In this document: positions 48,416 to 57,042 of the stretch, in pieces
Layout: every line of letters begins with the position of its first letter
Position numbering within the stretch: position 1 is the stretch's first letter
NCBI RefSeq assembly: GCF_001422325.1
Contig: NZ_LMMR01000007.1
Span: 179,539-243,538 of the forward strand
Direction: 5' to 3'
DNA: 64,000 nucleotides
Origin: Leifsonia sp. Leaf264
GTDB taxonomy: Bacteria; Actinomycetota; Actinomycetes; Actinomycetales; Microbacteriaceae
The notes under the pieces: model-generated
Told to the model about the DNA's origin: nothing
What the model saw: only the letters and a program-made list of their open reading frames with translations
The model's database searches: none
Made by a program: the position numbers and the translations under genes

Positions 48416-49327
48416 ATGAGCGCACAGGTGTCCGAGATCTTCGATGCGAGCCAGTGGGCCGACGTTCCGGGCTATGAGGGCCTCACCGACATCACGTACC
48501 ACCACAGCACCGATGGCCGCATCGCGCGCGTGGCGTTCAACAGGCCCGAGGTGCGCAACGCCTTCAGGCCGCACACCGTCGACGAGCTCTACTCGGCTCT
48601 CGAGAACGCCCGCACCGATCCGCGCATCGGCGTCGTGCTGCTGACCGGCAACGGACCCAGCCCTAAGGACGGCGGCTGGGCGTTCTGCTCGGGCGGCGAC
48701 CAGCGCATCCGCGGGCGCGACGGCTACAAGTACGCCAAGGGCGAGACGGCGACAGGCATCGACGCTGCGCGCTCGGGGCGCCTGCACATCCTCGAGGTGC
48801 AGCGGCTGATCCGCTTCATGCCGAAGGTCGTCATCGCCGTCGTTCCGGGGTGGGCGGCCGGCGGCGGGCACTCGTTGCACGTGGTCTGCGACCTCACCAT
48901 CGCGAGTCGCGAGCAGGCCCGCTTCAAGCAGACCGACGCCGATGTCGGCTCCTTCGACGCCGGCTACGGCAGCGCATACTTCGCGCGACAGATCGGCCAG
49001 AAGAACGCGCGCGAGGTGTTCTTCCTGGCCCGTGAGTACTCGGCCGACCGTGCGTACGAGATGGGCGCCGTCAACGCCGTGGTTCCGCATGCCGAGCTCG
49101 AGTCGACGGCCATCGAGTGGGCCCGCGAGATCCTCACGAAGTCGCCCACGGCCATCCGCATGCTCAAGTTCGCCTTCAACGCCGTCGATGACGGACTCGT
49201 CGGCCAGCAGGTGTTCGCCGGTGAGGCCACCCGTCTCGCCTACGGAACCGACGAGGCCGTCGAGGGTCGCGACTCCTTCCTCGAGAAGCGCGAACCCGAC
49301 TGGTCGCCGTTCCCCTGGCAGTTCTGA
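48416..49327 (+). CDS. menB: 1,4-dihydroxy-2-naphthoyl-CoA synthase
   Basis: This 303-residue crotonase-fold enzyme closes the ring of o-succinylbenzoyl-CoA. MenB features are VAFNRPEVRNAFRPHTVDEL, GGWAFCSGGDQRIRG (oxyanion loop), PGWAAGGGHSLHVVCDLTIA and the active-site Asp in DADVGSFDAGYGSAYFARQ. The C-terminal FLEKREPDWSPFPWQF is characteristic. Length is typical for actinobacteria (about 300). menE starts one base after its stop, so the two share a transcript. Confidence 0.97.
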   Translation: MSAQVSEIFDASQWADVPGYEGLTDITYHHSTDGRIARVAFNRPEVRNAFRPHTVDELYSALENARTDPRIGVVLLTGNGPSPKDGGWAFCSGGDQRIRGRDGYKYAKGETATGIDAARSGRLHILEVQRLIRFMPKVVIAVVPGWAAGGGHSLHVVCDLTIASREQARFKQTDADVGSFDAGYGSAYFARQIGQKNAREVFFLAREYSADRAYEMGAVNAVVPHAELESTAIEWAREILTKSPTAIRMLKFAFNAVDDGLVGQQVFAGEATRLAYGTDEAVEGRDSFLEKREPDWSPFPWQF

Positions 49328-49328
49328 C

Positions 49329-50531
49329 GTGAGTCGCCCCCTCGCGCTCGTCGACGGCGGGAACGCGGATGCCGTTCTCCTGCGCCTGCGCTCGGCCCTC
49401 GACGGATCGGGACCGGCCGTCTTCCCGGTGGCACCGGATGCCGGCGCGGAGGCCGCGGCGGATCTCGGAGGGGCGTCGGCCGTGCCGGCCGAGGCCGCTC
49501 TCGTCGTGCAGACCAGCGGATCGACGGGCCGCCCCAAGCGCGTGGCGCTGAGCGCCGACGCCTTGCTCGCCTCTGCCGCGGCATCCGCCGACGCCATCGG
49601 CGGATCGGGTCAATGGCTGCTCGCGCTGCCCGCGCACTACATCGCCGGGGCGAACGTGCTCGCGCGCTCGATAGCGGCCGGCACCGAGCCCGTGCTGCTG
49701 CCCGCTGCCCATTTCGACCCGGCAGCCTTCGCCGATGCCGCCGCCGGCCTCACCGCCGAGCTGCGGTTCACCTCCCTGGTGCCGGCGCAGCTGGCGCGCG
49801 TCGTCGACGCCGCCGAGCACGACGGCCGGGTGCTCGAGGCCGCCCGTGGCTTCACCCGCATCCTGCTCGGCGGACAGGCGACGCCCCCGGAACTGCTGGA
49901 GCGTGCAGCCGCCCTCGGCATCGCCGTGACGCGCACCTACGGCTCCAGCGAGACCAGCGGCGGCTGCGTCTACGACGGTGCGCCGATCGGGTCGACGCAG
50001 ATCGCCGTGCACGACGGACAGGTCGAACTGGCCGGCCCGACGCTCGCGCTCGGCTACCTCGACGACGAGTCGCGAACGGCCGAGGCCTTCGTCGAGCGCG
50101 ACGGATGCCGCTGGTACCGCACCGGCGACCTCGGGGAGCTCACCACCGGCGACGACGGCGGAGGCGGTACAGCAGACGGGGCGGTGCGCCTCCGCGTGCT
50201 CGGACGAGCCGACAACGTCATCATCTCGGGCGGCGTGAAGGTGTCGCTCGACGCCGTGGAACGCGCGGTGCGTTCCCTGCCCGGGCTCGAGGGAGCCGTC
50301 GTGGTCGGGGTGCGGCATCCGCTCTGGGGAGAGGTGCCCGCCGTGGCCGTCGCTGGAGACCGACAGCCGCATCCGTTCCTCGACGATGTGCGCGCGCAGG
50401 TGGGAGCAGAGCTGGGCGCCGCCGCTCGCCCTGCCGTTCTGGAGGAGCTCGACGAGTTGCCCCTCCTCGCCTCCGGCAAGCCCGATCGCCGGGCGATCAT
50501 CGCGCGGCTGGGCGGCCGGATTGCAGGATGA
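49329..50531 (+). CDS. menE: o-succinylbenzoate--CoA ligase
   Basis: This 400-residue adenylate-forming enzyme makes o-succinylbenzoyl-CoA. The phosphate loop is VVQTSGSTGRPKRVAL near residue 58. Further ANL motifs are TRTYGSSETSGGCVYDG, CRWYRTGDLGEL and RLRVLGRADNVIISGGVKVSLDAVE, and the catalytic Lys is in LLASGKPDRRAI. It is shorter than E. coli MenE because the N-terminal part is reduced, as in other actinobacteria. GTG 49329 lies one base after the menB stop; the frame is open further upstream only as a shadow of menB. Confidence 0.93.
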   Translation: MSRPLALVDGGNADAVLLRLRSALDGSGPAVFPVAPDAGAEAAADLGGASAVPAEAALVVQTSGSTGRPKRVALSADALLASAAASADAIGGSGQWLLALPAHYIAGANVLARSIAAGTEPVLLPAAHFDPAAFADAAAGLTAELRFTSLVPAQLARVVDAAEHDGRVLEAARGFTRILLGGQATPPELLERAAALGIAVTRTYGSSETSGGCVYDGAPIGSTQIAVHDGQVELAGPTLALGYLDDESRTAEAFVERDGCRWYRTGDLGELTTGDDGGGGTADGAVRLRVLGRADNVIISGGVKVSLDAVERAVRSLPGLEGAVVVGVRHPLWGEVPAVAVAGDRQPHPFLDDVRAQVGAELGAAARPAVLEELDELPLLASGKPDRRAIIARLGGRIAG

Positions 50532-50647
50532 GACGGCACAGAGCCGCGGATAGCGACTGTGTCGGCTGTGGTCCTGCATCCGTGCGCCCATTCCGCCCGT
50601 CAGCTCGAAGCGGAGGCGCCAGCAGCCCGCGCCATAGCTTCTGCCTT

Positions 50648-50653
50648 TAGGAT
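50648..50653 (+). promoter_or_regulatory. -10 element TAGGAT, leaderless promoter of menA
   Basis: TAGGAT is followed by seven bases (GCACCTC) and the GTG at 50661. It argues against the ATG starts further upstream. Confidence 0.55.
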
Positions 50654-50660
50654 GCACCTC

Positions 50661-51665
50661 GTGGCTCAGACTTCACGGCAGACCCCGCAGAACAACGGCG
50701 CAGCACACCCCAATGCGACGCGCTCCAACCCGTCGCGCAGCGGCAACCCCGCCAAGCGCGCCGCCGGAGTGCAGCATCCGCTCGGTCGAGTGACCTTCTC
50801 GGACTGGGTCGCTGGTGCGAGGCTGCGAACCCTCACGCTCGCGATCGGCCCCGTCGCTGCCGGAACCGGAGCCGCCGTCCTGCTCACGGACCCCGAGGTC
50901 GTGCACTGGGTGCGGGCGCTGCTCTGCCTCGCGGTGGCGCTCTGCCTGCAGATCGGCGTGAACTACGCCAACGACTACTCCGACGGCATCAGGGGAACCG
51001 ACGCGCACCGTGTCGGCCCCGCGCGACTCACGGGTTCGGGCGTCGTCGAGCCCAAGCGCGTGCTCACGGTGGCGCTGGTGTTCTTCGGCCTCGCCGCCGT
51101 CGCGGGCCTGCTGCTCGTGATCGCCAGCCAGCAGTGGTGGCTGATCGCCGTCGGCGCCGTGGCCATCCTCGCCGCCTGGTTCTACACCGGGGGCAAGCGA
51201 CCGTACGGCTACGCGGGTCTCGGCGAGCTCGTCGTGTTCATCTTCTTCGGACTGGTGGCCACGGCCGGCAGCACCTACGTGCAGGTGCTCGACGTGAACC
51301 TCGAGAGCTGGCTCGCCGGAGTGGCTCTCGGCCTGGTGGCCTGCGCCGTGCTCATGGTGAACAACATCCGCGACATCGCCCAGGACAAGGTCGCCGGCAA
51401 GCGCACCCTCGCGGTGCTCGTCGGTGCGCGGTGGGCGAAGGTGCTGTTCTGCGTGTTCCTGCTGGCACCGTTCGTGATCGTGGGCTTCCTCGCACTGCTC
51501 TACCCGATCGCGTGGTTCGTCCTGTTCGCGCTCCTGCTCGCCCTGCCGGCCTGCCTCATCGCCGTGACGGCCAAGACGCCTCCCGAGCTGATCCTCGCCC
51601 TGCAGCTGACCAGTTTCACCGGGCTGCTGATGGGGCTCGGACTAGGGGCGGCGTTCGCCCTCTGA
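50661..51665 (+). CDS. menA: 1,4-dihydroxy-2-naphthoate polyprenyltransferase
   Basis: This 334-residue membrane enzyme joins DHNA to the polyprenyl chain, giving demethylmenaquinone. UbiA-family motifs are VNYANDYSDGIRGTDA (first Asp-rich, near residue 115) and VNNIRDIAQDKVAGKRTLAVLVG (second, near 235). Eight or nine transmembrane segments follow GARLRTLTLAIGPVAAGTG. The GTG is chosen from the leaderless spacing; it leaves a 40-residue polar N-terminus. Its stop overlaps the converging DUF4229 gene by 24 bases. Confidence 0.94.
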   Translation: MAQTSRQTPQNNGAAHPNATRSNPSRSGNPAKRAAGVQHPLGRVTFSDWVAGARLRTLTLAIGPVAAGTGAAVLLTDPEVVHWVRALLCLAVALCLQIGVNYANDYSDGIRGTDAHRVGPARLTGSGVVEPKRVLTVALVFFGLAAVAGLLLVIASQQWWLIAVGAVAILAAWFYTGGKRPYGYAGLGELVVFIFFGLVATAGSTYVQVLDVNLESWLAGVALGLVACAVLMVNNIRDIAQDKVAGKRTLAVLVGARWAKVLFCVFLLAPFVIVGFLALLYPIAWFVLFALLLALPACLIAVTAKTPPELILALQLTSFTGLLMGLGLGAAFAL

Positions 51666-51983
51666 GTCTGAGGCCGCCGAGCCGTAGCCGCCGGCGGGCG
51701 CAGACGGCGCGGCATCGGTCATCGCGGCATCGTCGATGGCAGCGTCCTCGCTCTCGTCGTCGGCGTTGACCAGCGGCTTCTCGCGGTGGCGGGCGTCGTA
51801 GATCGAGGTCGCCACCTGCTCACGCGGGCGGCGCAGGAAGATGTAGGAGAAGGCCAGCCCGAAGAGGGCGGCGACGATGGCCGAGACGTACCAGGGCACG
51901 TTCACCAGCATCAGCACCGCGAACGGCACGAAGAACGCGAGCAGTCGCAGGACGGTGTACGTCACCCAGGAGGAAGCCTTCAC
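51642..51983 (-). CDS. DUF4229 domain-containing membrane protein
   Basis: This 113-residue protein opens with two hydrophobic helices (TVLRLLAFFVPFAVLMLVNV and VSAIVAALFGLAFSYIFL) and continues with REQVATSIYDARHREK, the DUF4229 pattern, then an acidic Asp/Ala-rich tail. Its function is unknown. It is regularly found beside menaquinone genes in actinobacteria, and here it overlaps the 3' end of menA tail to tail. The GTG at 51983 has TAGACT six bases upstream. Confidence 0.85.
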   Translation of the reverse strand: MKASSWVTYTVLRLLAFFVPFAVLMLVNVPWYVSAIVAALFGLAFSYIFLRRPREQVATSIYDARHREKPLVNADDESEDAAIDDAAMTDAAPSAPAGGYGSAASDSEGERRP

Positions 51984-51989
51984 CCCCCA

Positions 51990-51995
51990 AGTCTA
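51990..51995 (-). promoter_or_regulatory. -10 element TAGACT, leaderless promoter of DUF4229 gene
   Basis: Minus-strand TAGACT is followed by TGGGGG and the GTG at 51983. Confidence 0.6.
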
Positions 51996-52092
51996 CGATC
52001 GGCGGCTGGGTGCCCACTGCCTTCCGGCGTCGCCCCCGGACGGCGGTTGCGACGGAGTTCCGCGGTCCCCGGGATCCTGCAGGAAACCTGCC

Positions 52093-52098
52093 TAGACT
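52093..52098 (+). promoter_or_regulatory. -10 element TAGACT, leaderless promoter of PLDc_N gene and menD
   Basis: TAGACT is followed by TGCCCC and the ATG at 52105. Confidence 0.6.
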
Positions 52099-52104
52099 TG
52101 CCCC

Positions 52105-52509
52105 ATGACTCGTTTGCTCGTCGGCCTCGTTGTGGCGGCCGTCGTGTTCATGATCTATTCGATCATCGACTGCGCACTGTTCGACCGCCGCCGCGTTCGC
52201 GGGCTGCCAAAAGCCGTGTGGCTGATCGTCATCATCTTCGTTCCCCTCGTCGGTGGCGCGCTCTGGTTCCTGGTCGGCCGCGGCCGACGGACCTCCAGCG
52301 CACGCGGCCGTTCTCACACCGTCGCCCCTGATGACGACCCCGAGTTCCTCGGGCGCCTGAAGCGCGACGCGGCACAGGAGGAGCGCATCCGCCGGATGGA
52401 GCAGGAGCTCGCCGATCTCGATGAGCGTGCCGAGGCCGAAGACGTCGATCCCGACGTCGACCCCGACCACCGCACCGACGGCGACAAGCCCGGCCGAGCG
52501 GATGCCTGA
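52105..52509 (+). CDS. PLDc_N domain membrane protein
   Basis: This 134-residue protein has two helices, LLVGLVVAAVVFMIYSIIDC and AVWLIVIIFVPLVGGALWFLVG, forming the phospholipase-D-nuclease N-terminal motif without any catalytic part. A charged coiled-coil-like region (LGRLKRDAAQEERIRRMEQELADLDERAEAED) and an acidic tail follow. Its function is unknown. Proteins of this type commonly lie next to menD or menA in actinobacteria. Its stop overlaps the menD start by eight bases, so the two are co-translated. Confidence 0.87.
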   Translation: MTRLLVGLVVAAVVFMIYSIIDCALFDRRRVRGLPKAVWLIVIIFVPLVGGALWFLVGRGRRTSSARGRSHTVAPDDDPEFLGRLKRDAAQEERIRRMEQELADLDERAEAEDVDPDVDPDHRTDGDKPGRADA

Positions 52510-54247
52510 GGCCGGAGCCCCGCACAGCCAGAGCCCGGCGTCGGATGCGGCTTTCGCGCTGCTCGGATCGTTCGCGAGCCTCGGCGTGCTCGACGTCGTC
52601 GTCTGCCCCGGATCCCGATCGCAGGCGCTCGCCCTCGCCGCAGCGGCGCTCGCCGATGAGGGAGCGCTCCGACTGCACGTGCGCCTCGATGAGCGCGGTG
52701 CCGGCTTCCACGCTCTCGGCCTCGCGGTCGAGACGGGCGTTCCCGCCCTCGTCGTGACGACCTCCGGGACCGCCGTCGCCAACCTGCATCCGGCCGTGCT
52801 CGAGGCGCACCACTCCAGGGTTCCGCTGATCGTGCTGAGCGCCGACCGGCCGGCCGAGCTCCGCGGCATCCGTTCGAATCAGACGACAGTGCAGCCCGGG
52901 ATGTTCGGGGGCGCTGTCCGCCTCGACGTCGACGTGCCGGCTCCCGCCGGCCAGCACGATGAGCCAGCGAGTGCATCCGAGCTCGCTGTCCGTGCCGTGC
53001 AGGCGGCCACTGACACGGCGAATCCCGGCCCGGTGCACCTCAACCTGCAGTACCGCGAGCCGCTGTCGTCGGGCGACGTCCGCCCGGCATCGTCGTCGGC
53101 GTCGGCGTCGGCGTCGTCGTCGTCGGCAGCCGTCGTCGCGCCTGCCGTGTCGGAGCCCCGGACGACGGATGCCGCAACCGACGTCCGGTCCATTCCCCAC
53201 GGCCCGCTCACCGTCGTGATCGCCGGGCACGGCGCCGGAGAGCTCGCCGAGACCACGGCCAGGGCCGGCGGCTGGCCGCTGCTCGCCGAGGTCTCGAGCG
53301 GATCCCGCTTCGGCCCCCAACTCGTGGTCTCGTATCGCGAGCTGCTCGCCGACGAGGAGTTCGGCGGCCGCATCGAGCGCGCGCTGGTGTTCGGGCATCC
53401 GACGCTCAGCCGCGAGGTTCCGGCTCTGCTCCGGCGCCCGGGGGTCGAGACCATCGTCGTGAACCCGGCGGCTGCCGAGGGCTACGACCCCGGGCGCACT
53501 GCCGTCTTCGTCACCGCTGTGAGCGTCGAGGCGCACGAACAGACTCCCGAGGAGCGCCGTTGGACCGGCCGCTGGGTGGCCGTCAGCCGCGCACTGCGTG
53601 ATGCCGCGATCGAGGCCGATGCCGACGCGCTCGTGCCGCTGGGGTCGGGCGTGGATGCCCGGCGCGAGTTCCTCAAGGTCGAGCTCGCGGCCGTGAAGAA
53701 GCCGATCGACCGGCGGATGCTGGTGGAGGCCCTGTGGAACGCCACCTGGCCGCACGACAGGCTGGTGTTCGGGGCTTCGCGCCTCATCCGCGACGCCGAT
53801 CGCACGGTGCCCGGCAAGCGCATCAGGGTGCACTCGAATCGCGGCCTCGCCGGCATCGACGGGACAGTCGCGACCGCCCTCGGCCTGGCCGTCGCGAGCC
53901 AGGCATCCGGAGCCCCCGGCATCACCAGGGTCCTGCTCGGCGACCTCACGCTGTTGCACGATGCAGGCTCGCTGCTGATCGACGACGGGGAGGTGCGGCC
54001 GCGGGTGCTGCTCGTGGTGGGCAACGACGGCGGCGGAACCATCTTCGACACTCTCGAGGTGGCCTCCAGTGCTCCGTCTGACGCCTTCGACCGCGTTCTC
54101 TACACACCGCAGACGGTCGACATCGCGGCACTCGCCGGCGCGTACGGATGGGAGTACCGCCGCGCCGAGACCCAGGGACGGTTGACGGATGCGCTGACAG
54201 CGCCGGTCACGGGACCGACGATCCTCGAGGTGCCACTGCCGCGCTGA
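52502..54247 (+). CDS. menD: SEPHCHC synthase (2-succinyl-5-enolpyruvyl-6-hydroxy-3-cyclohexene-1-carboxylate synthase)
   Basis: This 581-residue thiamine-diphosphate enzyme adds 2-oxoglutarate-derived succinic semialdehyde to isochorismate. The N-terminal Pyr domain shows DVVVCPGSRSQALALAAAAL, LDERGAGFHALGLA (the catalytic Glu) and VVTTSGTAVANLHPAVLEA. The cofactor Mg-binding motif is VVGNDGGGTIFDTLE near residue 500. Between domains (about residues 197-212) lies a Ser/Ala tract encoded by imperfect TCG/GCG repeats at 53090-53140, a low-complexity linker not present in typical MenD. Start ATG 52502 overlaps the preceding gene by eight bases. Confidence 0.94.
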   Translation: MPEAGAPHSQSPASDAAFALLGSFASLGVLDVVVCPGSRSQALALAAAALADEGALRLHVRLDERGAGFHALGLAVETGVPALVVTTSGTAVANLHPAVLEAHHSRVPLIVLSADRPAELRGIRSNQTTVQPGMFGGAVRLDVDVPAPAGQHDEPASASELAVRAVQAATDTANPGPVHLNLQYREPLSSGDVRPASSSASASASSSSAAVVAPAVSEPRTTDAATDVRSIPHGPLTVVIAGHGAGELAETTARAGGWPLLAEVSSGSRFGPQLVVSYRELLADEEFGGRIERALVFGHPTLSREVPALLRRPGVETIVVNPAAAEGYDPGRTAVFVTAVSVEAHEQTPEERRWTGRWVAVSRALRDAAIEADADALVPLGSGVDARREFLKVELAAVKKPIDRRMLVEALWNATWPHDRLVFGASRLIRDADRTVPGKRIRVHSNRGLAGIDGTVATALGLAVASQASGAPGITRVLLGDLTLLHDAGSLLIDDGEVRPRVLLVVGNDGGGTIFDTLEVASSAPSDAFDRVLYTPQTVDIAALAGAYGWEYRRAETQGRLTDALTAPVTGPTILEVPLPR

Positions 54248-54343
54248 GGCTTCGGCCTAAGGAGGCGGTCGCTTGCGACAACTCACCCCTGAGTCGTGAC
54301 GCCGTAGGGCAGGATGGGAATCCGCGACGCAGGGAGGCATCAG

Positions 54344-55201
54344 TTGGCCGAGTTCGAGACGTTCTGGCGCGAGGATCCCGCGCCCCTGCTGCGCGTCGGT
54401 CCGGGGTTCGTCCTCGCCGACGCCGACCCGGCTGCGAGCCCGGGGTTCAGTGGACGCAAGCGTGATGCCGCCGAAGCCCTCGCCGACGGCGCCGGCGTGT
54501 TGTCGCGGTTGCAGGAGATGTTCTTCGCCGACAGCACGGCCGGCGGAACCCGGTCGGTGCTCCTCGTGCTCCAGGGGATGGACACGGCCGGCAAGGGCGG
54601 CATCGTGCGACACGTCGTCGGCGCCGTCGACCCCGGCGGCGTGCACTACCACGCGTTCAAGGCGCCGACCGAGGAGGAACTGGCTCACGACTTCCTCTGG
54701 CGGGTGCGGCGTGAGATCCCGCGCGCGGGCCAGGTCGGCGTGTTCGATCGCTCGCACTACGAGGACGTGCTCATCGGCTCGGTGCGCAAGCTGGCATCCG
54801 ACGAGGTGATCGAGCAGCGCTTCCACGACATCGTCGCCTTCGAGGAGGAGCTGGTGGCCAACGGCACCGTCATCGTCAAGGTGATGCTGCACATCAGCTC
54901 GAAGGAGCAGAAGAAGCGGCTGGCCGATCGGCTCGAGCGACCCGACAAGCACTGGAAGTACAACCCAGGCGATGTGACGGAGCGACTGCTCTGGGACGAC
55001 TACCAGGCCGCGTACCAGCGCGTCTTCGACGAGACGGCGACGACGGATGCCCCGTGGTTCGTCGTTCCGGCCGACCGCAAGTGGTACGCCCGCCTCGCCG
55101 TGCAGCACCTGCTCATCGACGCGTTGAACGCCATCGATCCGCACTGGCCGGCACCCGACTACGACATCGAGCACGAGAAGGCGCGGTTGGCGGCCAGCTA
55201 G
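54344..55201 (+). CDS. PPK2 family polyphosphate kinase
   Basis: This 285-residue kinase transfers phosphate between polyphosphate and nucleotides. Walker A is LVLQGMDTAGKGGIVRHV near residue 75, and the Walker B/lid region is VGVFDRSHYEDVLIGSVR near 135. KEQKKRLADRLERPDKHWKYNPGD is the conserved lid, and WFVVPADRKWYARLAV closes the core. It looks like a single-domain PPK2 of the AMP- or nucleotide-phosphorylating type; class I versus III cannot be settled by eye. TTG 54344 is chosen because GGGAGG lies seven bases upstream; ATG 54314 in frame lacks a site. It sits between menD and menF and is convergent with menF. Confidence 0.87.
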   Translation: MAEFETFWREDPAPLLRVGPGFVLADADPAASPGFSGRKRDAAEALADGAGVLSRLQEMFFADSTAGGTRSVLLVLQGMDTAGKGGIVRHVVGAVDPGGVHYHAFKAPTEEELAHDFLWRVRREIPRAGQVGVFDRSHYEDVLIGSVRKLASDEVIEQRFHDIVAFEEELVANGTVIVKVMLHISSKEQKKRLADRLERPDKHWKYNPGDVTERLLWDDYQAAYQRVFDETATTDAPWFVVPADRKWYARLAVQHLLIDALNAIDPHWPAPDYDIEHEKARLAAS

Positions 55202-55228
55202 GTGGCCAGCCGGTTTCGGCCGAACCCT

Positions 55229-56497
55229 CTACGCGAAGACCTCGACGATCGGCCGGAACTTGATGCGCGACTCGGCGAGCTCCTCGGCCGGCACGCTGTC
55301 CACGACTATGCCGCATCCGGCATATGCCCGGATGGAGTCGTCATCGCCCACTTGCGCGCAGCGCAGCGCGATGGCCCACTCACCGTCGCCGTTGGCGTCG
55401 ATCCAGCCGACGGGCCCGGCGTAGCGACCCCGATCGAAGGGCTCGAGCTCGCCGATGATCGCGAGTGCCGCCTCGGTCGGGGTCCCGGCGACGGCGGCGG
55501 TCGGGTGCATGGCCGCCACGAGGTCGAGCGCCGTCGACCCGTCGTGGAGCACCCCCTCGACATCCGTCGCCAGATGCCACAGGTTCGGCAGCTGCAGCGT
55601 GAACGGGTGCGAGTTCTGCAGCCGTGTCGTGTGCGGCCCGAGCGTGGCGAGCACGCTCTGCACGGCGTAACCGTGCTCGGCGAGGTCCTTGGGCGACCGG
55701 GTGAGCCCTGAGGCGACCTTCTCGTCGGCCACGGCGTCGCGGCCGCGCGGAGCGGTGCCGGCGAGCACCCGGGCCGAGACCGTGCCGGCCTCCGAACGGA
55801 CGAGGGTCTCGGGGCTCGAGCCGAGCATCCCGTCGACCGAGAACGTCCAGCAGTCCGGGTAGCCGAGGGCGAGCTCGGCGAGCACCCGCCGCAGGTCGCT
55901 CCCCGGCGGCACCGAGCCGACGAGATCGCGGGCGAGAACCACCTTGCGGGCATCGGATGCCGCGATGTGCCGAACGGCGGATGCGACGGCCGCCATGAAG
56001 TCCGACGGCGGCAACTCGCCAGGCCGGAAGGTCACGCGGTAGTCGTCGCCGAAGGCCGTGGCGACGGGCTCGCGGCCTGCGGCGGAGGTGGCGTCGGCGT
56101 CGACCGCGTCTGCGTCGATCCCTGACACCCGCGTCACCCAGCTGTGCGATCCGCGACGCCCCACGATGATCTCCGGCACTATGAGCACGCTCGTGGCGGC
56201 GGACTCGTCGGAGAAGCCGAAGGTGCCGAACGCAACGAGGCCAGTGCCCGGCAGCCCCACGGTGTCGTGCACCTGGGCGAGGCGGGCCACGTCGGCCCAC
56301 GCTGCTGCGGCATCCGTGAACCGGGTGGGTCCGCTGAACTCCAGGCGCAGGGCCTCGCCGGCGCCGACGAAGCCCTCGCCGCGGCGCATCCACATGAGGG
56401 GAGAGCGCTGCTCGGCGAAGAAGAGGAGCGAGCGGATGCCGTCGACGGGGGTCGTCTCGATTCGCAATGCCCGCACCCGGGACTCCGTCGCCGTCAC
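55229..56497 (-). CDS. menF: Isochorismate synthase
   Basis: This 422-residue chorismate-using enzyme makes isochorismate, the entry step of menaquinone synthesis. The catalytic domain has ARKVVLARDLVGSVPPG (active-site Lys), CWTFSVDGMLGSSPETLVR, VLAGTAPRGRD, DLAEHGYAVQSVL, LQLPNLWHLATDVEG, MHPTAAVAGTPTEAAL and YAGPVGWIDANGDGEWAIALRCA, all family blocks, and the metal Glu in EHG- and GE-type positions. A siderophore EntC paralogue is possible, but the men context favours MenF. GTG 56497 is preferred over the ATG three bases upstream because TAGGCT ends six bases before it. Confidence 0.94.
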   Translation of the reverse strand: MTATESRVRALRIETTPVDGIRSLLFFAEQRSPLMWMRRGEGFVGAGEALRLEFSGPTRFTDAAAAWADVARLAQVHDTVGLPGTGLVAFGTFGFSDESAATSVLIVPEIIVGRRGSHSWVTRVSGIDADAVDADATSAAGREPVATAFGDDYRVTFRPGELPPSDFMAAVASAVRHIAASDARKVVLARDLVGSVPPGSDLRRVLAELALGYPDCWTFSVDGMLGSSPETLVRSEAGTVSARVLAGTAPRGRDAVADEKVASGLTRSPKDLAEHGYAVQSVLATLGPHTTRLQNSHPFTLQLPNLWHLATDVEGVLHDGSTALDLVAAMHPTAAVAGTPTEAALAIIGELEPFDRGRYAGPVGWIDANGDGEWAIALRCAQVGDDDSIRAYAGCGIVVDSVPAEELAESRIKFRPIVEVFA

Positions 56498-56503
56498 CAT
56501 CTC

Positions 56504-56509
56504 AGCCTA
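56504..56509 (-). promoter_or_regulatory. -10 element TAGGCT, leaderless promoter of menF
   Basis: Minus-strand TAGGCT is followed by GAGATG and the GTG at 56497. Confidence 0.55.
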
Positions 56510-56528
56510 CGCGTCGCTCACCGCTCGC

Positions 56529-56605
56529 TGAGGCCCCGGCGAAGTCCGCGGTCGAAGCGCCATCTGCGCGCGCTTCGAGCGATCGTTTCGCTCGGCCCTC
56601 AGGGA
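56529..56605. repeat. Diverged copy of the intergenic repeat at 24531
   Basis: It begins TGAGGCCCCGGCGAAGTC and ends GTTTCGCTCGGCCCTC; the counterpart at 24531-24614 begins TGAAGCCCCGGCGGAGTC and ends GCTTCGCTCGGCCCTC. Both follow gene boundaries and carry no ORF. Confidence 0.5.
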
Positions 56606-56616
56606 GAGGTTGCGGG

Positions 56617-56904
56617 TCACGCGTCGACGACCTCGACTCCGCGCCAGAAGGCCACGTAGTCGGTGATGTTCTCGGCGGCAGGCAGCGGCGTCGGATAGGT
56701 CCAGGCTGCATCGGCGTTCTGGGTGCCGTCGACGGTCACGTGGAAGTAGCTGGCGGTGCCCTTCCAGGAGCACACCGTGTGGCGCTCGCTCGGGCTGAAG
56801 TACTGGGGGTCGAGGGCCGCGGCGGGGAAGTACTGGTTGCCCTCCACCTCGATGGTCTCGTCGGACTCTGCGAGGACTGCGCCGTTCCAGATGGCCTTCT
56901 TCAT
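56617..56904 (-). CDS. DUF427 domain-containing protein
   Basis: This 95-residue protein is a complete DUF427 domain, a small beta-rich fold: AIWNGAVLAESDETIEVEGNQYF, then HTVCSWKGTASYFHVTVDG, and AWTYPTPLPAAENITDYVAFW. The C-x-W-K-G-x-A-x-Y-F/Y core is the family hallmark. No function is established. GAAAGG precedes the ATG at 56904; the open frame continues upstream as a shadow of menG. It is divergent from menG with a 138-bp gap. Confidence 0.88.
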   Translation of the reverse strand: MKKAIWNGAVLAESDETIEVEGNQYFPAAALDPQYFSPSERHTVCSWKGTASYFHVTVDGTQNADAAWTYPTPLPAAENITDYVAFWRGVEVVDA

Positions 56905-57030
56905 CACGTGCCTTTCGTCGGAGGGAGCGCTCGGTCGTGAAGCGCCATTCTCGACAACAGCATGCGAATGCATCCTGTTCCCGCCTGTCAGGGTGTTCGC
57001 AGCCCGGGACTGAACGGATCGGCCGCCGCC

Positions 57031-57036
57031 TAAACT
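57031..57036 (+). promoter_or_regulatory. -10 element TAAACT, leaderless promoter of menG
   Basis: TAAACT is followed by CGAACC and the ATG at 57043. Confidence 0.6.
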
Positions 57037-57042
57037 CGAACC

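Noticed and set aside
48267-48425. 53-codon N-terminal extension of menC
   Set aside because: The extension is Gly/Asp/Arg-rich without structure, crosses the menB promoter and would make the protein longer than its family.
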